Source: Streptomyces sp. RKAG293
GTDB taxonomy: Bacteria; Actinomycetota; Actinomycetes; Streptomycetales; Streptomycetaceae
Direction of reading: 5' to 3'
Length of the DNA: 64,000 nt
Assembly (NCBI RefSeq): GCF_023701745.1
Contig: NZ_JAJOZB010000001.1
Span: 5,059,501-5,123,500 of the forward strand
The position numbers and the translations under genes were made by a program. The notes beneath the pieces are model-generated. The model was not told where the DNA came from and ran no database searches. It saw nothing but the letters and a program-made list of their open reading frames with translations. Positions 16,723 through 24,134 of the stretch are shown piece after piece; positions within the stretch are counted from its first letter, which is position 1; each line of letters starts with the position of its first letter.

Positions 16723-17481
16723 ATGGCTGCTGCGTACAAGCTGATCCTCCTCCGCCACGGCGAGAGCGAATGGAACGCTAAGAACCTGTTCACCGGCTGG
16801 GTGGACGTCAATCTGAACGAGAAGGGCGAGAAGGAGGCGGTCCGGGGCGGCGAGCTGCTCAAGGACGCCGGCCTGCTCCCCGACGTCGTCCACACCTCGC
16901 TGCAGAAGCGTGCGATCCGCACCGCGCAGCTCTCCCTCGAAGCCGCGGACCGGCACTGGATCCCGGTGCACCGCTCCTGGCGGCTCAACGAGCGGCACTA
17001 CGGTGCGCTCCAGGGCAAGGACAAGGCGCAGACCCTCGCCGAGTTCGGCGAGGAGCAGTTCATGCTCTGGCGCCGGTCCTACGACACCCCGCCGCCGCCC
17101 CTCGCGGACGGCACGGAGTTCTCGCAGAGCGACGACCCGCGCTACGCGTCGATTCCGAGCGAGATCCGTCCCCGCACCGAGTGCCTCAAGGACGTCGTCG
17201 AGCGCATGCTGCCGTACTGGTACGACGGCATCGTCCCGGACCTGCTGGCCGGCCGCACCGTCCTGGTCGCCGCGCACGGCAACAGCCTGCGCGGTCTGGT
17301 CAAGCACCTCGACGGCATCTCCGACGCCGACATCTCCGGTCTGAACATCCCGACCGGCATCCCGCTCTCCTACGAGCTCGACGCCGACTTCCGCCCGCTG
17401 AACCCGGGCGGCACCTACCTCGACCCGGACGCCGCGAAGGCCGCCATCGAGGCCGTCAAGAATCAAGGCAAGAAGAAGTAG
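16723..17481 (+). CDS. gpmA: 2,3-bisphosphoglycerate-dependent phosphoglycerate mutase
   Basis: A 252-residue histidine phosphatase-fold enzyme interconverting 3- and 2-phosphoglycerate in glycolysis. LILLRHGESEWN has the phospho-accepting histidine; RRSYDTPPPP, NERHYGALQGKDKAQT and VAAHGNSLRGLVKHLDG are dPGM signatures, the last with the second catalytic histidine. A lysine-rich C-terminus (NQGKKK) closes it. It is followed by a very strong terminator. Confidence 0.95.
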   Translation: MAAAYKLILLRHGESEWNAKNLFTGWVDVNLNEKGEKEAVRGGELLKDAGLLPDVVHTSLQKRAIRTAQLSLEAADRHWIPVHRSWRLNERHYGALQGKDKAQTLAEFGEEQFMLWRRSYDTPPPPLADGTEFSQSDDPRYASIPSEIRPRTECLKDVVERMLPYWYDGIVPDLLAGRTVLVAAHGNSLRGLVKHLDGISDADISGLNIPTGIPLSYELDADFRPLNPGGTYLDPDAAKAAIEAVKNQGKKK

Positions 17482-17499
17482 CGAAGGACGCCGGACGCG

Positions 17500-17535
17500 C
17501 GAAGGGCCCCACCCGGATCCGGGTGGGGCCCTTCG
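17500..17535. terminator. Bidirectional terminator, 36-bp perfect palindrome
   Basis: CGAAGGGCCCCACCCGGA at 17500-17517 followed directly by its exact complement to 17535. It ends gpmA transcription and, in the other direction, that of the cysteine-rich micro-gene. Confidence 0.92.
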
Positions 17536-17561
17536 TCCCGCTAGGGGTGGTCGTCAGGGCC

Positions 17562-17732
17562 TCAGGAGGTGCAGCCGCCGCATTGGCAGGCGCCGCCGGA
17601 CTGGCACCCGCACCCGCAGCTCGCACCGCAGCCGCACGCTCCGAGCACCGGCAGCTGTACCCGCACGAGCTGCGGGGGACGGTCGAGTGACGGCTGGTCC
17701 CGGATGGTCGGCGGGGTGGGGGAATCCTGCAT
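17562..17732 (-). CDS. Cysteine-rich micro-protein, metallothionein-like (56 aa)
   Basis: A short frame, below usual ORF cut-offs, read directly from the sequence. It starts ATG at 17732 with GAGGAGGG 5 bases upstream, an unusually good ribosome site, and stops TGA at 17562. Residues 1-30 are polar and proline-rich (MQDSPTPPTIRDQPSLDRPP). Residues 31-56 hold eight cysteines as C-G-C-x3-C-G-C-G-C-x5-C-Q-C-x2-C, with glycine as the main spacer. This resembles metal-binding micro-proteins or metallothioneins; a lantibiotic-type precursor is less likely since no modification enzyme is nearby. It lies between gpmA and phoU. Function unknown. Confidence 0.75.
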   Translation of the reverse strand: MQDSPTPPTIRDQPSLDRPPQLVRVQLPVLGACGCGASCGCGCQSGGACQCGGCTS

Positions 17733-17919
17733 AAGTACCCTCCTCGGCTGGGCTACCGCACGCAGTCGAAGCCGCCACGTGCGGGCGCATCAGCACCCAT
17801 TGAACGCGCCCGGAGGCGGGCGCATCAACGGCGCGCGGAGGCACGGCAGGGCGCGGGGCGGGACCGTTCGGGCCCCCCGCCCGACGGTCCCGAACCCCGG
17901 ACCTTGATCCGTTCGGCCG

Positions 17920-18600
17920 TCAGACCCCGTCGACCTGCGTCGCGGGCGGCGTCAGCTCGTCGGCGTGCTCACCGGTGACCAGGTAGACGACGCGCTTGGC
18001 GACCGATACGGCGTGGTCGGCGAACCGCTCGTAGTAGCGGCCGCACAGGGTCACGTCGACCGCCGTCTCGATGCCGTGCTTCCAGCGGTCGTCCAGCAGG
18101 TGCTGGAAGAGCGTGCGGTGCAGCTCGTCCATGCGGTCGTCGTCCGCCTCCAGCTGCAGCGCGTCGTCGACGTCCTTGGTGACGATGACCTCGGCGGCCT
18201 TCGCCATCAGGCGCTGCGCGAGCTGGCCCATCTCCAGGATGGTGCTGTGCAGGTCGTTCGGTACGGCCGACTCGGGGAAGCGCAGCCGGGCCACCTTCGC
18301 GATGTGCCGGGCGAGGTCGCCCGACCGCTCGATGTCCGCGCTCATCCGCAGGCTGGTGACGACGATGCGCAGGTCGGTGGCGACCGGCTGCTGCCGGGCC
18401 AGCAGGGTGATCGCCCGTGCTTCCAGGTCGCGCTGCAGCGCGTCGACCTTCTCATCGGCCGCGATCACGCTCTCGGCGATGTTCAGGTCCGCGTCCAGCA
18501 ACGCGGTGGTGGCCCGGCCGATGGCGGATCCGACGAGCCGGGCCATCTCGACCAGCCCTTCACCGATCGAGTCGAGCTCCTCGTGATATGCGTCCCGCAT
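17920..18600 (-). CDS. phoU: Phosphate transport system regulatory protein PhoU
   Basis: A 226-residue helical protein with two PhoU repeats: residues about 15-100 (ATTALLDADLNIAESVIAAD ... LRIVVTSLRMSADIERSGDLARHIAK) and 120-210 (DDALQLEADDDRMDELHRTLF ... CGRYYERFADHAVSVAKRVVY). The E/DxxxD metal sites (ERSGD, ERFAD) are present. PhoU restrains the PhoR kinase under phosphate sufficiency. It is divergent from phoR-phoP, across a region with PHO-box-like repeats. ATG 18600. Confidence 0.93.
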   Translation of the reverse strand: MRDAYHEELDSIGEGLVEMARLVGSAIGRATTALLDADLNIAESVIAADEKVDALQRDLEARAITLLARQQPVATDLRIVVTSLRMSADIERSGDLARHIAKVARLRFPESAVPNDLHSTILEMGQLAQRLMAKAAEVIVTKDVDDALQLEADDDRMDELHRTLFQHLLDDRWKHGIETAVDVTLCGRYYERFADHAVSVAKRVVYLVTGEHADELTPPATQVDGV

Positions 18601-18676
18601 CGCTGTCCTTCCGTCCAAACAGAGGCGTCTCCTCCACGCTCCCACGCTGATGGGCGTACGCGTACCGCTCGAGCAT

Positions 18677-18709
18677 CCCGAGTGAATCAGCGCCTACGTC
18701 AAGGTGAAC
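18677..18709 (-). promoter_or_regulatory. PHO-box-like direct repeats (candidate PhoP operator)
   Basis: Read on the minus strand, 11-base units GTTCACCTTGA (18709-18699), CGTAGGCGCTG and ATTCACTCGGG (to 18677) occur in the phoU/phoR intergenic region. The GTTCACC heptamer is the core of the Streptomyces PHO box, which is built of 11-base direct repeats. Units 2 and 4 match best. This predicts PhoP autoregulation and control of phoU. Confidence 0.55.
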
Positions 18710-18782
18710 TCTTGGCAACGGGCGTTCGAGAGGTAGCTCTCAAGGCTGTGGAGCACCCCTTATGGCCGCCTAACCTGGGGGT

Positions 18783-20072
18783 ATGGACGTGAACGCGGCT
18801 CTTGCCGCAGCCAGTGCGATAGCCGGTCTGTGTACCGGTGTGATCGCTGTGCTCGCGTTCCGCTGGAGTGAGCGGGAACAAGCCCGCCCCACCCGCACGG
18901 CCCTGCGACCCGATGGCGCCGGCGTACTGCCGCCCGGAGTGGACACCGTCCTCTCCGTACTGCGTTCCTCGGCGGTCGTCCTCGATGAGGGCGACACGGT
19001 GGTCAAGGCCAGCTCGGCGGCGTATGCCCTCGGACTGGTCCGCGGCGGCCGCCTGGCCGTCGACCAGATGCTGCAGATGGCCCGTGAGACCCGGCGGGAC
19101 GGCGAGATACGCCAGGTCGAACTGGATCTGCCACGAAGAGGAGCCGGTCGCGGCGAGGGCCTGGCGGTCTCCGCCAGAGTCGCACCGCTCGGCTCCCGGC
19201 TGGTCCTCCTCCTCGTGGAGGACCTGACCGAGGCCCGCAAGATCGAGGCCGTACGCCGTGACTTCGTCGCGAACGTCAGCCATGAGCTCAAGACCCCGGT
19301 CGGCGCGCTCTCACTGCTCTCCGAAGCCGTGATGGACGCTTCCGACGACCCAGAGGCCGTCATCCGCTTCGCAGGGCGGATGCAGATCGAGGCGACCCGC
19401 CTCACCAGCCTCGTCCAGGAGATCATCGATCTCTCCCGGGTCCAGAACGACGACCCGCTGGACGACGCGGAACCGGTCGACGTCGACGATCTCGTCGCCG
19501 AGGCCATAGACCGCTGCCGCCACCAGGCGAACGCCAAACAGATCACCATGGCCACCGGATCCGCCCCTGACCTGCACATCTGGGGCAACCGCGGCCAGCT
19601 CGCGGCAGCTCTCGGCAACCTCGTCGAGAACGCCGTCAACTACAGCCCGGCCCGCACCCGCGTAGGGATAGCCGGCCGTCGGATCCCCTCCCCGGGCGGC
19701 GACCTCATCGAGATCTCGGTCACCGACGCCGGCATCGGCATCTCGGAGAAGGACCGGGACCGGATCTTCGAGCGGTTCTACCGCGTCGACCCGGCGCGCT
19801 CCCGCGCCACCGGCGGCACGGGTCTGGGCCTGTCCATCGTCAAGCACGTGGCCGCCTCGCACGGCGGGGAGGTCACCGTGTGGAGCGCCGAGGGACAGGG
19901 CTCCACCTTCACCCTGCGGCTGCCCGAGGCCGGCGTGGCACGCGATCACGCCCTGCTCGGCACCGAACCGGAGGACGACGAGTCCCCCGGTGGCGGGGGC
20001 CGCCCCGCCGGAGACCAGCAGTTCTACGAGAACTATTCCGATCACATCCCTGCCCCGGAGGTCCTTCCGTGA
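18783..20072 (+). CDS. phoR: Phosphate-sensing histidine kinase PhoR (SenX3-like)
   Basis: A 429-residue sensor kinase. One N-terminal membrane helix (ALAAASAIAGLCTGVIAVLA) is followed by a PAS-like domain (VDTVLSVLRSSAVVLDEGD), the phosphorylated histidine in FVANVSHELKTPVGAL, and the ATPase motifs NLVENAVNYSP, DAGIGI and GGTGLGLSIVKHV. It phosphorylates PhoP in phosphate starvation. Its stop overlaps the phoP start (GTGA, 20069-20072). It reads divergently from phoU. Confidence 0.93.
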   Translation: MDVNAALAAASAIAGLCTGVIAVLAFRWSEREQARPTRTALRPDGAGVLPPGVDTVLSVLRSSAVVLDEGDTVVKASSAAYALGLVRGGRLAVDQMLQMARETRRDGEIRQVELDLPRRGAGRGEGLAVSARVAPLGSRLVLLLVEDLTEARKIEAVRRDFVANVSHELKTPVGALSLLSEAVMDASDDPEAVIRFAGRMQIEATRLTSLVQEIIDLSRVQNDDPLDDAEPVDVDDLVAEAIDRCRHQANAKQITMATGSAPDLHIWGNRGQLAAALGNLVENAVNYSPARTRVGIAGRRIPSPGGDLIEISVTDAGIGISEKDRDRIFERFYRVDPARSRATGGTGLGLSIVKHVAASHGGEVTVWSAEGQGSTFTLRLPEAGVARDHALLGTEPEDDESPGGGGRPAGDQQFYENYSDHIPAPEVLP

Positions 20073-20749
20073 CCCGTGTACTCGTCGTAGAGGACGAAGA
20101 GTCCTTCAGCGACGCGCTGTCGTACATGCTCCGCAAGGAGGGCTTCGAGGTCGCCATAGCCGCGACCGGGCCCGACGCGCTGGACGAGTTCGAACGCAAC
20201 GGCGCCGACCTGGTACTGCTCGACCTCATGCTGCCGGGCCTGCCCGGCACCGAGGTCTGCCGCCAGCTCAGGCTCAAGTCCAATGTCCCGGTCATCATGG
20301 TGACGGCCAAGGACAGCGAGATCGACAAGGTCGTCGGCCTGGAAATAGGCGCTGACGACTACGTGACGAAGCCCTTCTCCTCCCGCGAGCTGGTGGCCCG
20401 CATCCGGGCCGTCCTGCGCCGCCGCGGCGAGCCGGAGGAGCTGTCCCCGGCCGCCCTGGAGGCCGGCCCGGTACGGATGGACGTCGACCGCCACGTGGTC
20501 ACCGTCTCCGGCGGAAAGGTCGACCTCCCGCTCAAGGAGTTCGACCTGCTGGAGATGCTGCTGCGCAACGCGGGCCGCGTGCTGACCCGTATGCAGCTCA
20601 TCGACCGGGTGTGGGGCGCCGACTACGTGGGCGACACCAAGACGCTCGACGTCCACGTCAAGCGGCTGCGCGCCAAGATCGAGCCGGACCCGGGCGCGCC
20701 GCGCTACCTGGTCACGGTCCGTGGCCTGGGCTACAAGTTCGAGCCGTAG
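20069..20749 (+). CDS. phoP: Phosphate response regulator PhoP
   Basis: A 226-residue OmpR-family regulator. The receiver domain (residues 1-118) has VEDEES acidic residues, the phospho-acceptor Asp in LVLLDLMLPG, Thr in VTAKDS and Lys in TKPFSS. The winged helix (about 135-225) includes LPLKEFDLLEMLLRN and VDVH-type DVHVKRLRAKIE. PhoP activates phosphate scavenging and represses antibiotic production in Streptomyces. GTG start at 20069 overlaps phoR. A strong hairpin follows. Confidence 0.95.
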   Translation: MTRVLVVEDEESFSDALSYMLRKEGFEVAIAATGPDALDEFERNGADLVLLDLMLPGLPGTEVCRQLRLKSNVPVIMVTAKDSEIDKVVGLEIGADDYVTKPFSSRELVARIRAVLRRRGEPEELSPAALEAGPVRMDVDRHVVTVSGGKVDLPLKEFDLLEMLLRNAGRVLTRMQLIDRVWGADYVGDTKTLDVHVKRLRAKIEPDPGAPRYLVTVRGLGYKFEP

Positions 20750-20796
20750 CCTCGCCGGCGGGCCGTTCCGCGGACCCGCCCGCTTCCCCGCACATC

Positions 20797-20834
20797 ACGA
20801 CGGGCCCGGCAGCACACGCTGCCGGGCCCGTCGT
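20797..20834. terminator. Intrinsic terminator after phoP
   Basis: A 17-bp perfect stem (ACGACGGGCCCGGCAGC and complement) with the loop ACAC, lying between phoP and the convergent lipoprotein gene, so it may serve both. Confidence 0.9.
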
Positions 20835-20852
20835 CGTGCGCGGATCGCGCGG

Positions 20853-21497
20853 TCAGCTCTTGGTCGGCGTGGCCGTACCGGTCGGCGTGCCCGTCCCGGT
20901 GGCGGTGCCCGTGGGGGTGGCCTTCCCGCTGTTCTCCGGGGTCCCGGTGGACGTCGGAGTGGTCTTGGCGGACGGCTCGGCGGCCGGCGACGGGGCGCTG
21001 CTGGGGCCGTACTGCTCGTAGTAGCCGGCGGCGGGCAGCACGTTCGCATCGAGGGCGACCTCACCGGTCGCGCTGAACGTCAGCGCGATGCGCTGGAAGT
21101 CGCCGTCCTTGAACGCCTCGTTGCTGTTCGGGATCGTCGCGGCGGCGTTGCCCTCCCCGCCGAGCAGCACCGAGCCGTGCGCCGGGACGGTGACGGTCTT
21201 GCTGCCGGCGGTGCCGGACAGGGTCGCCGTCAGGGCGTCGCCGACCTTCAGCGACTGGAGCGTCTGGTCACCGTTTCCGTTGTTGTAGATGCGGGCCGAG
21301 ACCGACGCGGGGCCGGAACCGGCCTTCTCCGTCAGGATCACGGCGTTCTGCACCTGGATGTCGCCGACGGTGGTCGCGGCATTGTCGGGGCGGACCTCGT
21401 GCGTCTGCGCGTTGTTGCCGGCGCCGCAGGCGGCGAGCGGGGCAATCGAGAGCGCGAGGGCGGCGGCGAGGGCACCGCGTCGAAGGCTGCTGCTCAC
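20853..21497 (-). CDS. Secreted lipoprotein of the DUF461 type
   Basis: A 214-residue protein with a lipoprotein signal (ALAAALALSIAPLAACGAG, lipobox LAAC near residue 24). The mature part resembles a PCu(A)C/DUF461-type beta sandwich (VGDIQVQNAVILTEKAG, SARIYNNGNGDQTLQSLKVG, VTVPAHGSVLLGG), and a threonine/proline tail of GTATGTGTPTGTATPT-type repeats ends it. In S. coelicolor a lipoprotein sits in the same place beside phoP (from memory). It faces phoP convergently. Function unknown; the related domains carry copper or act as accessory factors. Confidence 0.8.
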   Translation of the reverse strand: MSSSLRRGALAAALALSIAPLAACGAGNNAQTHEVRPDNAATTVGDIQVQNAVILTEKAGSGPASVSARIYNNGNGDQTLQSLKVGDALTATLSGTAGSKTVTVPAHGSVLLGGEGNAAATIPNSNEAFKDGDFQRIALTFSATGEVALDANVLPAAGYYEQYGPSSAPSPAAEPSAKTTPTSTGTPENSGKATPTGTATGTGTPTGTATPTKS

Positions 21498-22007
21498 GGC
21501 GGCGGCATCTCCTAGACAGGTAGGGAAGATCTTCCAGCGGGCTTACATTACTCAGCCTTCGTCCCGCCTCCGCACCGGGCCGCCCCTCGGCGGGGCGGTC
21601 TCACCCGACCGGGGTGGCCGGGATTGCATTCCGGCATTCCGCCACGGGATTCCGGCGGACCGGGCAAGATCCATTTATCGTGCACCGATCGCGTCCGTTC
21701 CGCGACTTCGGAAAATTGGATCATCGCGTCAACGAGGTCCGAACGGAGTAGCGAAGATCCACTCTTCGGAGATCGACAAATGGGGATGTAACACCCCTTC
21801 CGTCGGCGCGCCGTTGGGTGTAACGGGTGCGTTTCACCCCCGTCGTATACCGGCTCCGACCTGCGAATACCCCTGCTCGGTACGCCCCTCCAGCACGTTC
21901 CGGTAGGGGTTGTCAAGCCCCGAGATATGCCCTGACCTGCGAAAACGCCATTCAGAAGAGGCCGTTCACGTGTTACCCTGGATAGCCACGGAAGGGGTAC
22001 CTGTCAC
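21498..22007. other. 510-base divergent intergenic region (lipoprotein / carD)
   Basis: No coding frame is convincing here. It contains the palindrome GGAAGATCTTCC at 21524-21535, 27 bases before the lipoprotein start; a hairpin CCGCCCC-TCGGC-GGGGCGG at 21580-21598; related A/T-richer motifs (GAAGATCCACTCTTC near 21763, GGATGTAACACCCC and GGGTGTAAC near 21783-21820) that could be operators; and the carD promoter. GC content is visibly lower than in the flanking genes. Confidence 0.6.
21951..21979 (+). promoter_or_regulatory. Candidate carD promoter
   Basis: TTCAGA (21951-21956), a 17-base spacer and TACCCT (21974-21979) fit a housekeeping-type promoter, placing the transcript start about 22 bases before carD. 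A second possible -35 (TTGTCA, 21910) lies further up. Confidence 0.4.
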
Positions 22008-22490
22008 ATGACGTTCAAGGTTGGCGACACCGTGGTCTATCCCCATCACGGGGCCGCGCTGATCGAGGCTATCGAAATTCGCCAGATCAAAGGCGTGGAC
22101 AAGACCTACTTGGTGCTCAAGGTCGCCCAGGGCGACTTGACGGTACGCGTACCCGCGGACAATGCGGAGTTCGTCGGCGTGCGCGACGTGGTCGGTCAGG
22201 AGGGGCTGGACCGGGTCTTCGAGGTGCTTCGCGCGCCGTACACCGAAGAGCCGACCAACTGGTCCCGCCGCTACAAGGCAAATCTGGAAAAGCTCGCCTC
22301 CGGCGATGTCATCAAGGTCGCAGAGGTGGTCCGCGACCTGTGGCGTCGTGAGCGTGAGCGCGGGCTGTCCGCCGGCGAGAAGCGCATGCTCGCCAAGGCG
22401 CGGCAGATCCTGGTCAGCGAGCTCGCGCTCGCTGAGAACACCAACGAGGACAAGGCCGAGGCTCTGCTCGACGAGGTCCTCGCGTCCTGA
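22008..22490 (+). CDS. carD: CarD-family RNA polymerase-binding transcription regulator
   Basis: A 160-residue protein. Residues 1-65 are the Tudor-like RNA polymerase beta-interacting domain (FKVGDTVVYPHHGAALIEAIE). The rest is the helical DNA-binding domain with the conserved TNWSRRYKANLEKLASGD, whose tryptophan wedges the upstream edge of the open promoter complex in Mycobacterium. Near full-length identity to the mycobacterial protein is apparent. It stabilises open complexes genome-wide, notably at ribosomal promoters. ATG 22008. A hairpin follows, then ispD. Confidence 0.95.
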   Translation: MTFKVGDTVVYPHHGAALIEAIEIRQIKGVDKTYLVLKVAQGDLTVRVPADNAEFVGVRDVVGQEGLDRVFEVLRAPYTEEPTNWSRRYKANLEKLASGDVIKVAEVVRDLWRRERERGLSAGEKRMLAKARQILVSELALAENTNEDKAEALLDEVLAS

Positions 22491-22500
22491 CGCGAGTTCT

Positions 22501-22534
22501 GCCGCGGTACCCGGTTCCGGCCGGGTGCTGCGGC
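22501..22534. terminator. Terminator hairpin after carD
   Basis: GCCGCGGTACCCGG pairs with CCGGGTGCTGCGGC (two G-U wobbles), loop TTCCGG, 10 bases after the carD stop. The 11-mer GTCCTGACGCG occurs at the carD stop (22484) and again at 22543, flanking the hairpin. Between 22560 and 22620 the plus strand is unusually pyrimidine-rich with CCGCTGTT repeats and no gene. Confidence 0.8.
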
Positions 22535-22713
22535 ATGCTTGTGTCCTGACGCGGATCGTTGATCGTTCTGTTCCGCTGTTACCGCTGTTCACCGTCTTCT
22601 GCTTTTGTTCTGCTCCGACGTCTCGGCGTGCGCAACCCTGCGGACTTCTCACGGAAGGGGTCCGCAGCGTCACACGTTGAGCCGATACCCACCTCGGCCA
22701 AGGACACAAACCT

Positions 22714-23427
22714 CTGAGTACCGCAGCTGTCATCCCCGCCGCCGGAAGAGGCGTCCGCCTCGGCCCCGGCACCCCCAAGGCGCTGCGCTCCCTCGGCGGC
22801 ATCCCGATGCTGGTGCACGCCGTGCGCGCCATGACCCGCTCCCGCGCCGTCTCCCTCGTCGTCGTGGTCGCGCCGTCCGACGGTGTGGCCGAGGTCCAGG
22901 CCATGCTCGACAGCCACGGGCTGCCCGAGGGCAAGGACATCCGGATCGTCGCCGGCGGCGGGACCCGCCAGGAGTCGGTCCGGCTCGGCCTGGCCGCGCT
23001 CCCCGAGGACGTCGACATCGTCCTCGTCCATGACGCCGCGCGCCCGCTGGTGCCCGTCGAGATCGTCGACGCGGTCGTGGCCGCCGTACGGGACGGGGCC
23101 CCGGCCGTCGTTCCCGGACTGCCGCTCGCCGACACCGTCAAGCAGATCGACCCCGGCACGAACGTCGTCACCGGCACGCCCGAGCGCGCCCTGCTGCGCG
23201 CCGTCCAGACCCCGCAGGGCTTCCGGCGGGACGTGCTGGCCACGGCGCACGCGACGGTGCCGGGCGACGGCGAGGGCGCCACCGACGACGCGGGCATGGT
23301 CGAGCGGACCGGCGTCCAGGTCGTGGTCGTGCCCGGCCACGAAGAGGCCTTCAAGGTGACCAGGCCGCTGGACCTGGTGCTCGCCGAGGCCGTACTCGCC
23401 CGCAGGAGGGCCACCGATGGCTTCTGA
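22714..23427 (+). CDS. ispD: 2-C-methyl-D-erythritol 4-phosphate cytidylyltransferase, predicted CTG start
   Basis: The enzyme couples CTP to methylerythritol phosphate in the non-mevalonate isoprenoid pathway. The CTP-binding motif PAAGRGVRLGPGTPKAL lies upstream of the first in-frame ATG (22807), so that ATG cannot be the start. The frame is open back to a TGA at 22678 and holds no ATG, GTG or TTG in this stretch. CTG at 22714 gives LSTAAVIPAAGRG and has AGGA 9 bases upstream. Other motifs are VLVHDAARPLV and TPQGFRRDVL. Length from CTG is 237 residues, typical. It overlaps ispF by 11 bases. Confidence 0.88.
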   Translation: MSTAAVIPAAGRGVRLGPGTPKALRSLGGIPMLVHAVRAMTRSRAVSLVVVVAPSDGVAEVQAMLDSHGLPEGKDIRIVAGGGTRQESVRLGLAALPEDVDIVLVHDAARPLVPVEIVDAVVAAVRDGAPAVVPGLPLADTVKQIDPGTNVVTGTPERALLRAVQTPQGFRRDVLATAHATVPGDGEGATDDAGMVERTGVQVVVVPGHEEAFKVTRPLDLVLAEAVLARRRATDGF

Positions 23428-23941
23428 ACCGAACCCGCTCCCGTCACTGCGGCTGCCGCTCGTCGGCATCGGCACGGACGTGCACGCCTTCGAGGCCGGC
23501 CGCGAACTGTGGTGCGCGGGCCTGTACTGGCCGGACGCCGGTGACGGCCTGGCCGGCGACTCGGACGCCGACGTCGCCGCGCACGCGGCCTGCGACGCGC
23601 TCTTCTCCGCGGCCGGGGTCGGCGACCTCGGCGCACACTTCGGCACCGGACGGCCCGAGTGGGCCGGAGCGTCCGGCGTCACGCTGCTCGCCGAGGCGGC
23701 CCGCATCGTCCGCGAGGCCGGCTTCGAGATCGGCAACGTCGCGATCCAGGTGATCGGCGTCCGCCCGAAGATCGGCAAGCGGCGCGACGAGGCCCAGAAG
23801 GTCCTCTCCGAGGCGATCGGCGCCCGCGTCTCGGTCTCCGGCACGACGACCGACGGACTCGGCCTCACCGGCCGCGCCGAGGGCCTGGCGGCCATCGCCA
23901 CCGCGCTGGTGCTGCGGGCGGACCCGGCCCGGGTGGTCTGA
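23417..23941 (+). CDS. ispF: 2-C-methyl-D-erythritol 2,4-cyclodiphosphate synthase
   Basis: A 174-residue enzyme that follows IspD (with IspE elsewhere) in the MEP pathway. Zinc-binding residues are in GIGTDVHAF (Asp, His) and the second site GDSDADVAAHAACDALFSAAG; TDGLGLTGRAEGLAA is the C-terminal signature. The stretch WCAGLYWPDAGDGLAGDSD is slightly longer than in the E. coli enzyme. ATG 23417 lies inside the ispD end, so the two are coupled. Confidence 0.93.
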   Translation: MASEPNPLPSLRLPLVGIGTDVHAFEAGRELWCAGLYWPDAGDGLAGDSDADVAAHAACDALFSAAGVGDLGAHFGTGRPEWAGASGVTLLAEAARIVREAGFEIGNVAIQVIGVRPKIGKRRDEAQKVLSEAIGARVSVSGTTTDGLGLTGRAEGLAAIATALVLRADPARVV

Positions 23942-24134
23942 AGCGGGCCTCCGCGGGGCTGATCCAGTGCTGGATCCGGAGCCGGTTCCGGACCGGATTC
24001 CGGGTCCGACCAGGCCTTGAGGGGGCTACCCCCGCAGGCAGGAGCCACGTCCGGAAGATCGTCCGGCCCGCTCCCCCCCGGCAACCCGCGCGGAGCGCAC
24101 TTGGCACGGCGTTTCGCCCACTACCCTTGTTGGC

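Noticed and set aside
17788..17825. Short frame MRPPPGAFNGC with terminal Cys upstream of the Cys-rich micro-gene, as a cysteine-sensing leader peptide
   Set aside because: It has no ribosome site, only one cysteine, and ends more than 50 bases before the micro-gene with no clear attenuator hairpin.
21966..23636. Long minus-strand open frames across carD, ispD and ispF
   Set aside because: They are antisense to well-supported genes and reflect the third-position GC bias of this genome; the proteins are Arg/Pro/Ser-rich with no motif.
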